Positions 8,923-18,344 of a DNA stretch of 64,000 nucleotides are shown piece after piece (the first letter of the stretch is position 1; every line of letters starts with the position of its first letter). The translations under genes and the position numbers were made by a program. The notes beneath the pieces were generated by a model. That model was given only the letters and a program-made list of their open reading frames with translations. It did not search any database and was not told the DNA's origin. The stretch covers positions 1-64,000 of the forward strand of contig JBNJDJ010000002.1 in NCBI GenBank assembly GCA_051744845.1. The letters run 5' to 3'. Source of the DNA: JBNJDJ01 sp051744845 (GTDB lineage Bacteria > Bacillota > Clostridia > Peptostreptococcales > Acidaminobacteraceae).

Positions 8923-9276
8923 TTATTTAGTCTTTACACCTTCAATATTCAAATTAACTTTTTTTACTTCTAATCCTGTTTGCTTTTCTATATTGAATTT
9001 TACTTGATTAATAATATTTTCAGCAACTACAGAAATTTTAGTCCCAAATTGTATAATAACAAATAAATCAATTACAATTCCATCATCAAAAGTTTCTACT
9101 TCAACACCTTTATTTAAATGTTCATTTTTTAATAATTTGATTAAACCAGTTGTTGTATTTTTTGAAACCATTCCAACTAATCCATAACACTCCATTGCAG
9201 AAACACCAGCTAATTTTGCAACTACATTTTCGTTTATTAAAACTTCACCCATATCATTTGAAACTTTTATAGTCAA
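8923..9276 (-). CDS. Asp23/Gls24 family envelope stress response protein (YloU)
   Basis: 117-residue Asp23-domain protein, the usual upstream partner of fakA. Seen: VSNDMGEVLINENVVAKLAG, the ECYGLVGM segment and the FVIIQFGTKI strand typical of the family. Members associate with the membrane and affect envelope stress; the molecular role is not settled. The start is a TTG at 9276, because a perfect AGGAGG sits 6 bases before it. The longer frame from ATG at 9300 would place this RBS inside the gene. Confidence 0.9.
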   Translation of the reverse strand: MTIKVSNDMGEVLINENVVAKLAGVSAMECYGLVGMVSKNTTTGLIKLLKNEHLNKGVEVETFDDGIVIDLFVIIQFGTKISVVAENIINQVKFNIEKQTGLEVKKVNLNIEGVKTK

Positions 9277-9306
9277 ATTAAACCTCCTTTTAATCTTCAT
9301 ATCTAT

Positions 9307-9335
9307 ATTTTATATAATTAATGTTTAATAATCAA
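9307..9335 (-). promoter_or_regulatory. promoter of asp23-fakA
   Basis: Minus strand TTGATT (9335-9330), 17-base spacer, TAAAAT (9312-9307), about 30 bases upstream of the TTG start. Confidence 0.6.
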
Positions 9336-9413
9336 ATTTTTATTTATTAAATTTATTATTAAGATACCTTATATTTATTGTTTTAATCAAAATTAAAAAA
9401 ATAATATTATTCC

Positions 9414-9442
9414 TTGTCATTTAGACTATTATTTGATAAAAT
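9414..9442 (+). promoter_or_regulatory. promoter of rpmB
   Basis: TTGTCA (9414-9419), 17-base spacer, TAAAAT (9437-9442) with an extended -10 TG at 9434-9435. Confidence 0.65.
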
Positions 9443-9473
9443 TATTTTTGTTGAAATATTAAGGAGGTGCACA

Positions 9474-9665
9474 ATGGCTAAACATTGTGAAATTTGTAAT
9501 AAAGGAAGAATGACTGGTAATAGTGTTAGTTTCTCTAACAACTCTACTAAAAGATCATGGAAACCAAATTTGAGAAAAGTAAAAGCAGATGTAAACGGAA
9601 CAATAAAAAGAATCAATGTTTGTTCTAAATGTATCAAAGCTGGAAAAGTGAATAGAGTTTACTAA
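9474..9665 (+). CDS. rpmB: 50S ribosomal protein L28 (bL28)
   Basis: 63-residue ribosomal protein of the large subunit. It begins MAKHCEICNKGRMTGNSVS and carries two CxxC pairs (CEIC near residue 5 and CSKC near residue 53), so it is the zinc-binding form of L28. The start ATG at 9474 has the RBS AAGGAGGTG; the open frame extends upstream but only through the promoter. It stands alone, divergent from asp23-fakA, as in many Firmicutes. Confidence 0.97.
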   Translation: MAKHCEICNKGRMTGNSVSFSNNSTKRSWKPNLRKVKADVNGTIKRINVCSKCIKAGKVNRVY

Positions 9666-9718
9666 TAAACTATTTAACTTTCAGCCTAAATTACTCAAAT
9701 AATTTAAAAAACATTTTT

Positions 9719-9750
9719 ACAAGCATAATATAATATTATGCTTGTTTTTT
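9719..9750 (+). terminator. rho-independent terminator of rpmB
   Basis: Eleven-base stem CAAGCATAATA / TATTATGCTTG with a TAA loop, followed by six T. Confidence 0.9.
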
Positions 9751-9757
9751 ATTTGAA

Positions 9758-10396
9758 CTAATCTCTACTTAAAACAGCAATCCCAATTCCATTTTTTATA
9801 GAAATTTTTATATCTTTTTTTAAAAATTCATTACTAATACCTAAAGTGTTTTTTCTATATAAAGTTTTATTATTTAAAGGATATTTTGCATTTTTTATAG
9901 ATAAACCTTTAATAACTTTACTATAAGCTAAAATTGAAAACACTTCAAAATATTCAAATTCTTTAGATTTTATAGTAATTTCATCATCAAACATTTTTAA
10001 AATATTGTTATAAGTTATAATTCTTCCTGTTATTTTATTTAGCAATAACTTCTCTAACAAATGAACATTTGCAAGTAGATGATCTATTCTATTTCCTAAT
10101 GCACCATATATATCAACTTTTTTTATGTTTTTGTTAATTATATAATCAATAGCTATTTCACCATCAGTAAAATTTTTATCGGTTTTATACTTTTTAATCT
10201 TTATATTTTTATCAAGTCCTTTTAAATCAAACGAATCAAAATCTCCTAGCAAAATATCTGGCAAAACATCTATCTTTTTTAAATGATTCATACCTCCATC
10301 AGCAGCTATAATAGTTTTATAACCTTTAATTTTCTTTTTTAAAAAAGAATAATTTTCAATTTTACCATTTAAAACAATAGCACATTTATTTTTCAT
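9758..10396 (-). CDS. thiN: thiamine pyrophosphokinase
   Basis: Converts thiamine and ATP to thiamine pyrophosphate, the cofactor of transketolase and pyruvate-converting enzymes. 212 residues, normal length. Seen: TIIAADGGMNHL, then PDILLGDFDSFD, and YKTDKNFTDGEIAIDY, which are the TPK motifs with the catalytic aspartates, followed by GALGNRIDHLLANVHLL. It is the last gene of the rsmB-to-thiN operon. Its ATG at 10396 lies inside the end of rpe (11-base overlap), which suggests coupled translation. The rpe-thiN neighbourhood is conserved in Firmicutes. Confidence 0.95.
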   Translation of the reverse strand: MKNKCAIVLNGKIENYSFLKKKIKGYKTIIAADGGMNHLKKIDVLPDILLGDFDSFDLKGLDKNIKIKKYKTDKNFTDGEIAIDYIINKNIKKVDIYGALGNRIDHLLANVHLLEKLLLNKITGRIITYNNILKMFDDEITIKSKEFEYFEVFSILAYSKVIKGLSIKNAKYPLNNKTLYRKNTLGISNEFLKKDIKISIKNGIGIAVLSRD

Positions 10397-11045
10397 CTAA
10401 AGCCTTTTTGAACTTTTCAATATTTTTCTTTATTCCATTTTCATTAAATATTGCAGATCCAGCAACTACTAAATCTACCCCTACGTTTGCTACGTCTAAA
10501 ACATTATAATCTTTTATTCCACCATCTACTTGTATTTTAAAATCTAAATCTAATTGTTTCCTTATATTATCTATATAAGCAATTTTTTCTAAAGAACTTT
10601 CAATAAATTTCTGTCCTCCAAAACCTGGATTTACTGACATAATTAAAACTAAATCAACTTCTGTTATTATTTCTTCTAAGACATTTACTGGAGTTCCTGG
10701 GTTTATAGAAACACCTGCCTTAATATCAAAAGACTTTATCATTTGAATCAATCTATGAATATGAGGTGAAGACTCATAATGTACTGTTAAAATATCTGCT
10801 CCTTTATTAACAAAGTCTTCAATATAATCACTTGGATTATCAATCATTAAATGCACATCTAAAATCATATCTGTTTCTTTATTTATTGAATCAAGTATAA
10901 CTGGTCCCATTGTTATATTTGGAACAAAATGTCCATCCATTACATCTATATGCAAATATTCAACTTTATTTTCTTCTAATACTTTTATATCTTGTTTTAA
11001 ATCTAAAAAATCTGCTGATAAAATTGATGGTGATAATTTAACCAC
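10386..11045 (-). CDS. rpe: ribulose-phosphate 3-epimerase
   Basis: Interconverts ribulose 5-phosphate and xylulose 5-phosphate in the pentose phosphate pathway. 219-residue TIM barrel. Seen: LSPSILSADFLDL, the metal-binding HIDVMDGHFVPNITMG, DVHLMI, MSVNPGFGGQKFI, and QVDGGI near the C-terminus. The open frame starts at an ATG at 11075, but a GGAGG 7 bases before a GTG at 11045 decides the start, giving MVKLSPSILSADF. That RBS is built into the last codons of rsgA, so the two genes are coupled. Confidence 0.95.
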   Translation of the reverse strand: MVKLSPSILSADFLDLKQDIKVLEENKVEYLHIDVMDGHFVPNITMGPVILDSINKETDMILDVHLMIDNPSDYIEDFVNKGADILTVHYESSPHIHRLIQMIKSFDIKAGVSINPGTPVNVLEEIITEVDLVLIMSVNPGFGGQKFIESSLEKIAYIDNIRKQLDLDFKIQVDGGIKDYNVLDVANVGVDLVVAGSAIFNENGIKKNIEKFKKALDEK

Positions 11046-11046
11046 T

Positions 11047-11925
11047 CTAATACCTCCTATAATTTTGTAATTCATTTAATATATATACATATGAATTATA
11101 TCTTTGTTTTGAAATTTCTTTTTTCTTAACTAAGTTTAAAATTCTGCATTTAGGTTCATTAATATGCAAACAATCATTAAATTTACAGCCATATTTATTT
11201 TTTTTGATTTCAGGAAAATAATCTTGTAGATGATAATGATCGATTTTAGGTAAATTTAAATTTTCGAATCCTGGAGTATCGACTACCCATCCACCTTTGT
11301 TTAATTTTAATAATCTAGTATGACGTGTTGTATGCTTACCTTTTTTAACTTTTTTACTAATCTCTCCAGTTCTTAAATTTAAATTATTATCTAAACAATT
11401 TAAAATAGAGGATTTTCCTACTCCAGATGGCCCAGCAAAAACAGATATATTATCTTTTAATTTTTCTTTAAGATCTTTTATCCCTTCTAGATCTTTAGTA
11501 GAAGTTAAAACAACATCATAACCGATTTTTTCATAAATTTTTTTATACTTATTAATTTCTTTTAAATCAACTAAATCTGTTTTATTAAAACAAATAATAG
11601 GTGCTAAATTATTATAATGAGATAATACTAATAATCTATCTAAAAGTTGAAAATTAGGATCTGGATTTTTCATTGCAAAAACAATAACAGCTTGATTAAC
11701 ATTAGAAACCAAAGGTCTGTCTAATTTTGACTTTCTAGACAAAATCTTTTTAATCATTCCTTTATTATTTTCTTGATTAATTACATCTATTTTTACAAAA
11801 TCACCTACAATAGGTCTTTTATCTTTCTTTTTGACTACACCTCTTAATTCACAATTAAACAAACCTTTTTTAGTTTTTACATCATATTTACCGCCAACTG
11901 CTTTTAAAACTAATCCTTTTATCAT
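11047..11925 (-). CDS. rsgA: ribosome small subunit GTPase RsgA
   Basis: Circularly permuted GTPase that helps in late 30S subunit maturation. 292 residues: N-terminal OB-fold (about 1-70), a GTPase domain with permuted order (NKTD for guanine specificity, then GPSGVGKSS as the P-loop, then the WVVDTPGF switch), and a C-terminal zinc-knuckle with Cys and His residues (CKFNDCLHINEPKC). It follows prkC by 7 bases and runs into rpe, the usual prpC-prkC-rsgA-rpe order of Firmicutes. Confidence 0.96.
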   Translation of the reverse strand: MIKGLVLKAVGGKYDVKTKKGLFNCELRGVVKKKDKRPIVGDFVKIDVINQENNKGMIKKILSRKSKLDRPLVSNVNQAVIVFAMKNPDPNFQLLDRLLVLSHYNNLAPIICFNKTDLVDLKEINKYKKIYEKIGYDVVLTSTKDLEGIKDLKEKLKDNISVFAGPSGVGKSSILNCLDNNLNLRTGEISKKVKKGKHTTRHTRLLKLNKGGWVVDTPGFENLNLPKIDHYHLQDYFPEIKKNKYGCKFNDCLHINEPKCRILNLVKKKEISKQRYNSYVYILNELQNYRRY

Positions 11926-11932
11926 CTTTCAC

Positions 11933-13867
11933 CTATTTAAAATCCTTTACTTGTGTACTTATGACTTTATCATCAAAATATATTCTTATTGTATTTTCTC
12001 CACTAGCTTCAACTACTACCCTTACATTTCCTTCAGAGTTGTGATGTTCTTTTTCATAAACTTTTATTTCCTCATTTGAATCCTTTTGTTTTGTAACTTT
12101 TAAAATTCCTTTATCATTTTCAAAGTTAAGTGGTATAAAAAATGCTTTTTTAACTAATTTATTATCTTCACTTGAACTTTCTTCATCAACTGTATCTTCT
12201 TTTACAATTACATCATTATCTATAACAATATCAATAGTAGAACCTTCATCTACTTCTTTACCACTTTTAGGTGTTTGTTTTATAATCTCATCTTTTGGAA
12301 TATCTTCATTTGATTCATAAGATATATTTTTCAAGCTCAAATTTATCTTTCCTAATCGCTCTTTTGCTTCATTTAAAGTTAAACCTACTAAACTAGGTAC
12401 TATAACTTTTTTTAATTCAGGTCCATTTGAAACTATTAAATTAATTTTTGAACCTATAGCAACCTGACTATCAGGATTTGGGTTTGTATCTATTATCGTA
12501 TCTCTAGGAAGTTGACTATATTCATAATCAATCGATCCAATAACTAAATCTGAATTTTCTAAAGTTATTTTACCATTTAAAAACTTTTTATTTAATACAT
12601 TTGGAACTTCGACTTTTTCAGTCCCTTTTGAAATAGATAATTCTATAATAAATTCTTCTTTAACTTCCTCTCCAGGCTCAACAGATTGTTCTACAATTGT
12701 ACCTTTTGAATACTTATTAGAGTATTTTGAATCAACTATTTCAATATTTAAATTTTTATCCTTCAAAGTAGAAACACCTTGATCTTTGGACATTCCTACA
12801 ACTTCAGGAACTTTGACAATATTATTTTTAAAACTATCTAAAAAATCATCTACAAAAAACACTGAAAAAATTCCTACAGTAAACACTAATGCAGCAATAA
12901 CTGCTATAATCATAGCAAATTTATTATTGTTTTTATTATTTTTATTATTTTTTCTTTTACTTGACATATTTTTTAACTCTCCTATATCAGGCAACCTCTT
13001 AGTTTCCCCATCAGTATTTATATCATTTACAACAATATTATCATCTAAACCATTACTAACTTTTTTTAAATCTGATAAAATCTCATCTAAATTATTATAT
13101 CGATTATTTGGATTTTTTTTGGTAGATTTAACAATTATTTTTTCTAATCCTTTTGATAAATCAGGATTGATTTCTCTAGGGTTTTTCATTTTTTCTTCTA
13201 AATGTTTTAAAGCAACTTCAACTTCAGTATCACCATTAAAAGGCAGCTTATTTGTAGATAATTGATAAAGTAAGACTCCTAAAGAATAAATGTCAGTTCT
13301 TTGGTCTATAACTCCACCTCTTGCTTGCTCCGGCGAAGTGAAATGAACACTTCCTAAAGCTTTTTTATTATTAACCCTTGTTGAAGAAGTAGCAGCACGA
13401 GCAATCCCAAAATCTGTTACTTTAATTTGTTTTTCCGATGTAATAATAATATTTTCTGGCTTAATATCTCTATGAATTATTCCATTTTCATGTGCATGTT
13501 TAATTGCTGAACTTATTTGAAACGCAACATCTAATATATCATCATTTGCCAAAAAATCTTTATTACTATCTATTATCTTCTTTAAAGTAATCCCTTTAAT
13601 ATATTCCATTACAATATATTTTATATTTCCATCTTCACCTACATCATAGACATTTACAATATTTGAGTGAGATAAAGATGCAGCTGACATTGCTTCTCTA
13701 TCAAATTTTTTTACAAATTCTTCATCTGACTTTAAATTTTCTTTCAACACTTTAATAGCAACATGACGATTTAAAACTTTATCTTTAGCTTTATATACTT
13801 TAGCCATGCCACCTTCACCGATTTTTTCAATTATTTTATATCTATTACCTAATATTTTCTTTTTCAT
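11933..13867 (-). CDS. prkC: Stk1-family PASTA serine/threonine kinase PrkC
   Basis: 644-residue membrane kinase that senses muropeptides or lipid II and phosphorylates proteins of division, cell wall synthesis and translation. Seen: glycine-rich loop IGEGGMAKVYKAK, VAIKVLK lysine, HRDIKPENII catalytic loop, DFGIA, a basic juxtamembrane stretch rich in N and K, one membrane helix (about 315-340), and three extracellular PASTA repeats (starting near VKVPEVVG, VEVPNVLN and VIVPSLVG) plus a C-terminal strand-rich tail. The frame extends to 13888 but GAGG 6 bases before the ATG at 13867 gives MKKKILGNRY as N-terminus. It overlaps prpC by 23 bases. Confidence 0.95.
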   Translation of the reverse strand: MKKKILGNRYKIIEKIGEGGMAKVYKAKDKVLNRHVAIKVLKENLKSDEEFVKKFDREAMSAASLSHSNIVNVYDVGEDGNIKYIVMEYIKGITLKKIIDSNKDFLANDDILDVAFQISSAIKHAHENGIIHRDIKPENIIITSEKQIKVTDFGIARAATSSTRVNNKKALGSVHFTSPEQARGGVIDQRTDIYSLGVLLYQLSTNKLPFNGDTEVEVALKHLEEKMKNPREINPDLSKGLEKIIVKSTKKNPNNRYNNLDEILSDLKKVSNGLDDNIVVNDINTDGETKRLPDIGELKNMSSKRKNNKNNKNNNKFAMIIAVIAALVFTVGIFSVFFVDDFLDSFKNNIVKVPEVVGMSKDQGVSTLKDKNLNIEIVDSKYSNKYSKGTIVEQSVEPGEEVKEEFIIELSISKGTEKVEVPNVLNKKFLNGKITLENSDLVIGSIDYEYSQLPRDTIIDTNPNPDSQVAIGSKINLIVSNGPELKKVIVPSLVGLTLNEAKERLGKINLSLKNISYESNEDIPKDEIIKQTPKSGKEVDEGSTIDIVIDNDVIVKEDTVDEESSSEDNKLVKKAFFIPLNFENDKGILKVTKQKDSNEEIKVYEKEHHNSEGNVRVVVEASGENTIRIYFDDKVISTQVKDFK

Positions 13868-14606
13868 TTTCGTCCTCATTACTTTCAATACTTAAAAGAA
13901 TTAATGTTATATTATCAAATCCTCCATATTTTTTAGCTAAATCAACTAATTTCTTTGAACTTAAGTACACATTATTATTTTCAATTGTTTCTTTGATTTC
14001 TTCCTTTTTAATTAAATTAGTTAATCCATCAGTACAAAGTAATATTTTCATGTTTTTTCTTTTAGGAACAATATAGCTATCAATTTTATAATCTTTTTTA
14101 TTTCCTAAACAACTTGTGATAATATTTCTTTGAGGATGATTTTTAGCTTCATTTTCAGTAATAGTACCATTTGATAATAATTGTTCAACTAAAGAATGAT
14201 CTTTAGTAATCTTTTGTAATTTACTATCATAATATATATAAGATCTTGAATCGCCTGCATTTAAAAAAAGTAAATCTTTCTTTCCTATATATAAAAGATT
14301 TAAGGTAGTTCCCATTCCATTTAATTTTTTATATTTACTAGACAATTTATAAACTTCTTTATTAGCAATTTTTATACCTTCTAATAGTTTATTTTTTATT
14401 TCCACAAGTTCCATATTTTCATTAATGTTTTTCAAAAAATGATTTTTCAAAATATTTATAACCATTTTACTTGCTACATCTCCAGCTTTATGTCCACCCA
14501 TCCCATCGGCAACCATAAATAATTTTTCAGTTTGACTATCAATGTAGTAATCATCTTCATTAATTTCTCTTACATTTCCTACATCTGTAATTGACGAAAA
14601 TTTCAA
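13845..14606 (-). CDS. prpC: PP2C-family protein phosphatase PrpC
   Basis: Dephosphorylates PrkC and its targets. 253 residues. Seen: TDVGNVREINEDDYYID, VADGMGGHKAGDVAS, a GDSRSYIY strand, DHSLVEQLL and the CTDGLTNL and GGFDNITLILL metal-binding motifs, all intact. The start is a TTG at 14606 with GAGGTG 5 bases before it. The gene overlaps prkC, so kinase and phosphatase are made together. Confidence 0.95.
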   Translation of the reverse strand: MKFSSITDVGNVREINEDDYYIDSQTEKLFMVADGMGGHKAGDVASKMVINILKNHFLKNINENMELVEIKNKLLEGIKIANKEVYKLSSKYKKLNGMGTTLNLLYIGKKDLLFLNAGDSRSYIYYDSKLQKITKDHSLVEQLLSNGTITENEAKNHPQRNIITSCLGNKKDYKIDSYIVPKRKNMKILLCTDGLTNLIKKEEIKETIENNNVYLSSKKLVDLAKKYGGFDNITLILLSIESNEDENEKENIR

Positions 14607-14617
14607 AGCATCACCTC

Positions 14618-15901
14618 TTATTTTTTTATCAATTTAGCAATAAAGAAACCATCTGTATTTTTTTGTCCAGGTAATAATTTTTTAATTGATTTTAATTCAA
14701 AGTTTTTATTATTACTTAAAAATTCATTTATTATTTTATCATTTTCTTTTTTTCCAATACTACAAGTACTATAAACTAGTTCTCCACCTTTTTTCAAAAG
14801 TTTTGAAGAGTTTTTTAATAATTTGTTTTGTAAAGTATTTATAGATTTAAAATCACTTTTTTTCTTATTATATTTTATTTCAGGTTTTCTTCCTATAATC
14901 CCTAGTCCTAAACAAGGAGCATCTAATAAAATTTTATCAAAACTTTCTATATTATCTTTATCTAGTTTTGTACCATCAAATTTTTCTAAGACTATATTAT
15001 TATAACCTAACCTATTAATATTTTCTTTAATCAGATTAAGTTTTTTACCATTTACATCTCTAGCAATTATTTTGCCTTTATTATCCATTAACTCAGCCAT
15101 ATGTGTAGTTTTACCACCTGGTGCTGCACAGACATCTAAAACCTTTTGACCTTTCTTAGGGGCTAAAACTTCAGATACTAAAATAGAGGCATCATCTTGA
15201 ATATAAAATTTTCCATCTTTAAATAATTTGTTATTAGTAAGACTAGTATCATTTAAAGATTTAATTATTATACCAGATTTAGTTAAATTTGATTTTTTAG
15301 CTTTAATACCTTTTTTATCAAATTCCTTAATAAGTTCTTTTCTACTTAACTTTAAAGAATTTACTCTTAGAGTAATATCTGATGAATTTTTATTAAACTC
15401 TAATATCTCTAAAGTTTTCTTTTTTCCAAACTCTTCTAAAAAATAATCAACTAACCATTTAGGATATGAATATTTAAGTGATAAATAATTATTTTTTGTT
15501 TTTTTAGGTTTTAATTTATCCTTTTTTCTAATAAAATTTCTTAATACACCATTTACAAAACCTTTTGCTCTAAAATTTATTTTCTTTATTATTTTAACAC
15601 TTTCATTTACTGCAGCTGAATCAGGAATTTTATCTAAAAATACAATTTGATACATTCCTATTTGAATTAATATTTTAACATCTAAATCTGGCTTATTATT
15701 TACTAATTGATTTATGTAATAATCTAAAAGCATTTTATTTTCTATACAGCCATATACTATTTTTCTAACTAAATTTTCATCTCTTGAATCTATTTCATAT
15801 TTTTTTAACCAATTATCTAATGATTCTTTTACTGATACATTTTTCTTTTCAATATCTTTTAAAATTAAATACGCTAATTTTCTTGAATTTATTTTTTTCA
15901 T
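14618..15901 (-). CDS. rsmB: 16S rRNA (cytosine967-C5)-methyltransferase RsmB
   Basis: 427-residue enzyme with an N-terminal NusB-like RNA-binding domain (about 1-140) and a Rossmann methyltransferase domain. Seen: VLDVCAAPGGKTTHMAELM for SAM binding, DAPCLGLG with the first catalytic cysteine and YSTCSIGKKEND with the second. The start ATG at 15901 has the RBS AGGAG; the longer frame to 15922 contains that RBS. It is the first gene of the operon rsmB-prpC-prkC-rsgA-rpe-thiN. Confidence 0.95.
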   Translation of the reverse strand: MKKINSRKLAYLILKDIEKKNVSVKESLDNWLKKYEIDSRDENLVRKIVYGCIENKMLLDYYINQLVNNKPDLDVKILIQIGMYQIVFLDKIPDSAAVNESVKIIKKINFRAKGFVNGVLRNFIRKKDKLKPKKTKNNYLSLKYSYPKWLVDYFLEEFGKKKTLEILEFNKNSSDITLRVNSLKLSRKELIKEFDKKGIKAKKSNLTKSGIIIKSLNDTSLTNNKLFKDGKFYIQDDASILVSEVLAPKKGQKVLDVCAAPGGKTTHMAELMDNKGKIIARDVNGKKLNLIKENINRLGYNNIVLEKFDGTKLDKDNIESFDKILLDAPCLGLGIIGRKPEIKYNKKKSDFKSINTLQNKLLKNSSKLLKKGGELVYSTCSIGKKENDKIINEFLSNNKNFELKSIKKLLPGQKNTDGFFIAKLIKK

Positions 15902-15940
15902 TTTCTCACTCCTATAGCTCATTTTACCATATTATTACAA

Positions 15941-15976
15941 ATAAAAAAAGATGATTCTAAACGAATCACCTTTTTT
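15941..15976 (-). terminator. rho-independent terminator of nhaC
   Basis: Eight-base stem with one G-T pair (GGTGATTC / GAATCATC) and a 5-base loop, followed by seven T on the minus strand. Confidence 0.85.
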
Positions 15977-15982
15977 AAAAAT

Positions 15983-17374
15983 TTATGCAATTTTTTCTTC
16001 ATCATCAAAATATTCCATAGTAAATCCAGTATAACCATAAATAACTGAAATAACTGGGTTAATTAAATTTAAGAAAGCATATGGAGCATAAGCAAATGGA
16101 TGAACTCCTAAAGTTGTCCACATATAAGCACCACATGAGTTCCATGGAATAAGTGGAGAAGTAAGAGTACCTGCATCTTCTAGAACTCTTGATAAGTTCT
16201 TAGGCTTTAAACCACGCTTTGCATATTCATCTTTAAACATTTTACCAGGTAATACAATAGATAAATATTGGTCTCCTGCAGTTAAGTTCATAAATATTTC
16301 TGTTAATATAGTTGCTAAAACTAAATCTCCTGTAGATTTTGCTGCTACAACCATCTTTGCTACAACTGCTTCTAAGAAACCTGCTTTATCCATCACTCCA
16401 CCAAATATCATTGCTGAAAGTATTAATGAGATAGTCCACATCATACTACTCATTCCACCACCGTTAACAAGACTATTTACCATTTCCATTCCAGTATCTA
16501 CATTGAAACCGTAGTGAGCTGCTCCAATAATACCTGTCATACCAGTTCCTTGGAAAATTCCTGCAAAAAGTCCACCAAGTAATGCTCCACCAAATAAACC
16601 TGGTAGTGCTGGTACTTTCAATGCTACCATTACAATTACTAACACAGGTGGTAATAATAAGAATAGATTAATATTGAAACTACCGTTAATAGCTGCATTA
16701 ATAGCTTCTATTTGAGCAAAATCTAATTGTTTTCCTGAATATTGCATACCAATAAAAGCAAAAATTACTAAAGTAATTAAATAACTTACACCTGTTGTAT
16801 AAATCATATGACGAATATGATCAAAAAGTGTAGCTCCTGAAACTGCTGGTGCTAAGTTAGTTGTATCAGAAAGTGGTGACATTTTATCTCCAAAATACGC
16901 TCCTGAAATAATAGCACCTGCTATAATAGGTGGTTCAATACCTAAACCTTGTCCAACTCCCATTAAAGCAATACCAATTGTAGCTGCAGTTGTCCATGAA
17001 GAACCAGTAGCTAGCGAAACAATTGATGTAATAATTAATGTTGCAACTAAGAAAATAGCTGGTGATAAAACACTAAGACCATAATAAATCATTGCTGGTA
17101 CAATACCCGCTGCTTTCCATGTTCCTACAACAATACCTATAACCATTAAAATAATAATGGCTCCCATTGCTGAACTAATAGTATCAACAACACCTTCTAA
17201 TAGCTCCTCCCATGAGTAACCATTAGACATAGCTACTAGTGCTGCAACTGAAGCTGCTAATAAAAGTGGAATGTGTACATCCGCACCAAATAATTGCATT
17301 CCAGTTGAAATAAACGTGATCAAAATTAAAAGTAAAAATACCGCTTGACCAAAAGTACCTTTTTTCTCTTCCAT
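15983..17374 (-). CDS. nhaC: NhaC-family Na+/H+ antiporter
   Basis: 463-residue integral membrane protein with about 11-12 hydrophobic segments. The central SGAYFGDKMSPLSDTTNLAP region is the NhaC signature, preceded by SLATGSSWTTAATIG. The family exchanges Na+ for H+; some members carry malate or lactate, so the substrate is an inference. ATG at 17374 has GGGAGG. The gene lies directly downstream of the four-gene signalling operon (149 bases), with a terminator between, so it could be a regulatory target of that operon. It has its own terminator. Confidence 0.88.
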   Translation of the reverse strand: MEEKKGTFGQAVFLLLILITFISTGMQLFGADVHIPLLLAASVAALVAMSNGYSWEELLEGVVDTISSAMGAIIILMVIGIVVGTWKAAGIVPAMIYYGLSVLSPAIFLVATLIITSIVSLATGSSWTTAATIGIALMGVGQGLGIEPPIIAGAIISGAYFGDKMSPLSDTTNLAPAVSGATLFDHIRHMIYTTGVSYLITLVIFAFIGMQYSGKQLDFAQIEAINAAINGSFNINLFLLLPPVLVIVMVALKVPALPGLFGGALLGGLFAGIFQGTGMTGIIGAAHYGFNVDTGMEMVNSLVNGGGMSSMMWTISLILSAMIFGGVMDKAGFLEAVVAKMVVAAKSTGDLVLATILTEIFMNLTAGDQYLSIVLPGKMFKDEYAKRGLKPKNLSRVLEDAGTLTSPLIPWNSCGAYMWTTLGVHPFAYAPYAFLNLINPVISVIYGYTGFTMEYFDDEEKIA

Positions 17375-17450
17375 TATTCCTCCCTTTCAAAAATTAGATT
17401 TATAATAACTATTATTAAGTTAAGTTTATGTAAGAAGTACAAAAAAAATC

Positions 17451-17488
17451 AAAAAAAATTAAATTCCCGTAATATAAAGTGGGAATTT
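17451..17488 (-). terminator. terminator of the four-gene signalling operon
   Basis: Eight-base stem AAATTCCC / GGGAATTT with a 12-base loop, followed by AATTTTTTTT on the minus strand. Confidence 0.8.
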
Positions 17489-17522
17489 TCAAATAATTTA
17501 TATTTATTCATATATTTTTTAT

Positions 17523-18344
17523 TTATATACCTCTTTCTGCTAATATTAAAATATTGTTTATAAAAGAACTAACATTAATTTTTCCACCTTTATCTCGTTT
17601 ATCTCTTAAAAAATCCATTTCTGCCTTTACATTTTGAAAATCATATAAGTTATTAGAATAACGAGTAAATTTAACATTCATATAATCTTCTATTCCTAAA
17701 GCTGCTATATTACTAAGCCCCTTGGATAAAGCCCTTCTAATCCTTTGTTTGACAGTATTGGGTTTTTCAAATTTATTATACATTTCACTAATTAAAAAAT
17801 CATTTTGATTATTTTTATTAACTTCTAGACAAATCTCTAAAATTTCATTAAAACCTTTTTCACCAGATATACCAATATCATTTAAAATAAACTTTAAATT
17901 TTTCATTAATTCATTTTCAAGATCTTCTTTGTAGTCTTTATCTAAAATGTTGTTAATAGTACTTAATTTTTTTCTATTCATATATGCTTCTTTAACATTT
18001 TCACATACATTAATAACTTCAATTCTATTAATAGGCTTTGTTATAAAAAATTTAACTCCTACTTCATAAGCTTTACTAATTATTTTTTTCTCTGAAACTT
18101 TTGAAATCATAATATATTCTAATAAAAGATGAGAATCATTAATTTTTTTTATAAAGTTTATTCCATCTATCTCAGGCATTAATAAATCTATCAAAATAAT
18201 ATCTGGTTTAAGTTTTTTAACTTCGTCTATAGCTTCCATAGAATTTTTACTAGTTCCTATTACATCTCCTAAATCATTATCTTCAATAATATTTTCTAAA
18301 ATTTTAATTACATTAATATCATCATCAATTATAAAAAAATTCAT
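17523..18344 (-). CDS. GlnL/YcbB-type response regulator
   Basis: 273 residues: an N-terminal receiver domain (about 1-120) with the phospho-acceptor aspartate in DIILIDLLMPEIDG and the conserved lysine in FFITKPIN, then a YcbB-type C-terminal DNA-binding domain (about 140-273) with KPNTVKQRIRRALSKGLSNIA. In Bacillus subtilis the family member GlnL, with GlnK, activates glutamine uptake and glutaminase genes. Its ATG overlaps the kinase stop codon (ATGA). The signal and targets here are not known; the flanking nhaC gene is one candidate target. Confidence 0.85.
   Translation of the reverse strand: MNFFIIDDDINVIKILENIIEDNDLGDVIGTSKNSMEAIDEVKKLKPDIILIDLLMPEIDGINFIKKINDSHLLLEYIMISKVSEKKIISKAYEVGVKFFITKPINRIEVINVCENVKEAYMNRKKLSTINNILDKDYKEDLENELMKNLKFILNDIGISGEKGFNEILEICLEVNKNNQNDFLISEMYNKFEKPNTVKQRIRRALSKGLSNIAALGIEDYMNVKFTRYSNNLYDFQNVKAEMDFLRDKRDKGGKINVSSFINNILILAERGI

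Noticed and set aside
9407..9637. Minus-strand frame over rpmB
   Set aside because: Antisense to L28; L28 is certain.
12786..13265. Plus-strand open frame of 159 codons over prkC
   Set aside because: It lies wholly antisense to the transmembrane and linker region of prkC, has no ribosome binding site, and its residue pattern mirrors the codon bias of the real gene.
17345..17563. Plus-strand frame of 72 codons between nhaC and the signalling operon
   Set aside because: Covers the nhaC leader and the terminator hairpin; low-complexity Phe/Leu/Tyr-rich translation and no RBS.
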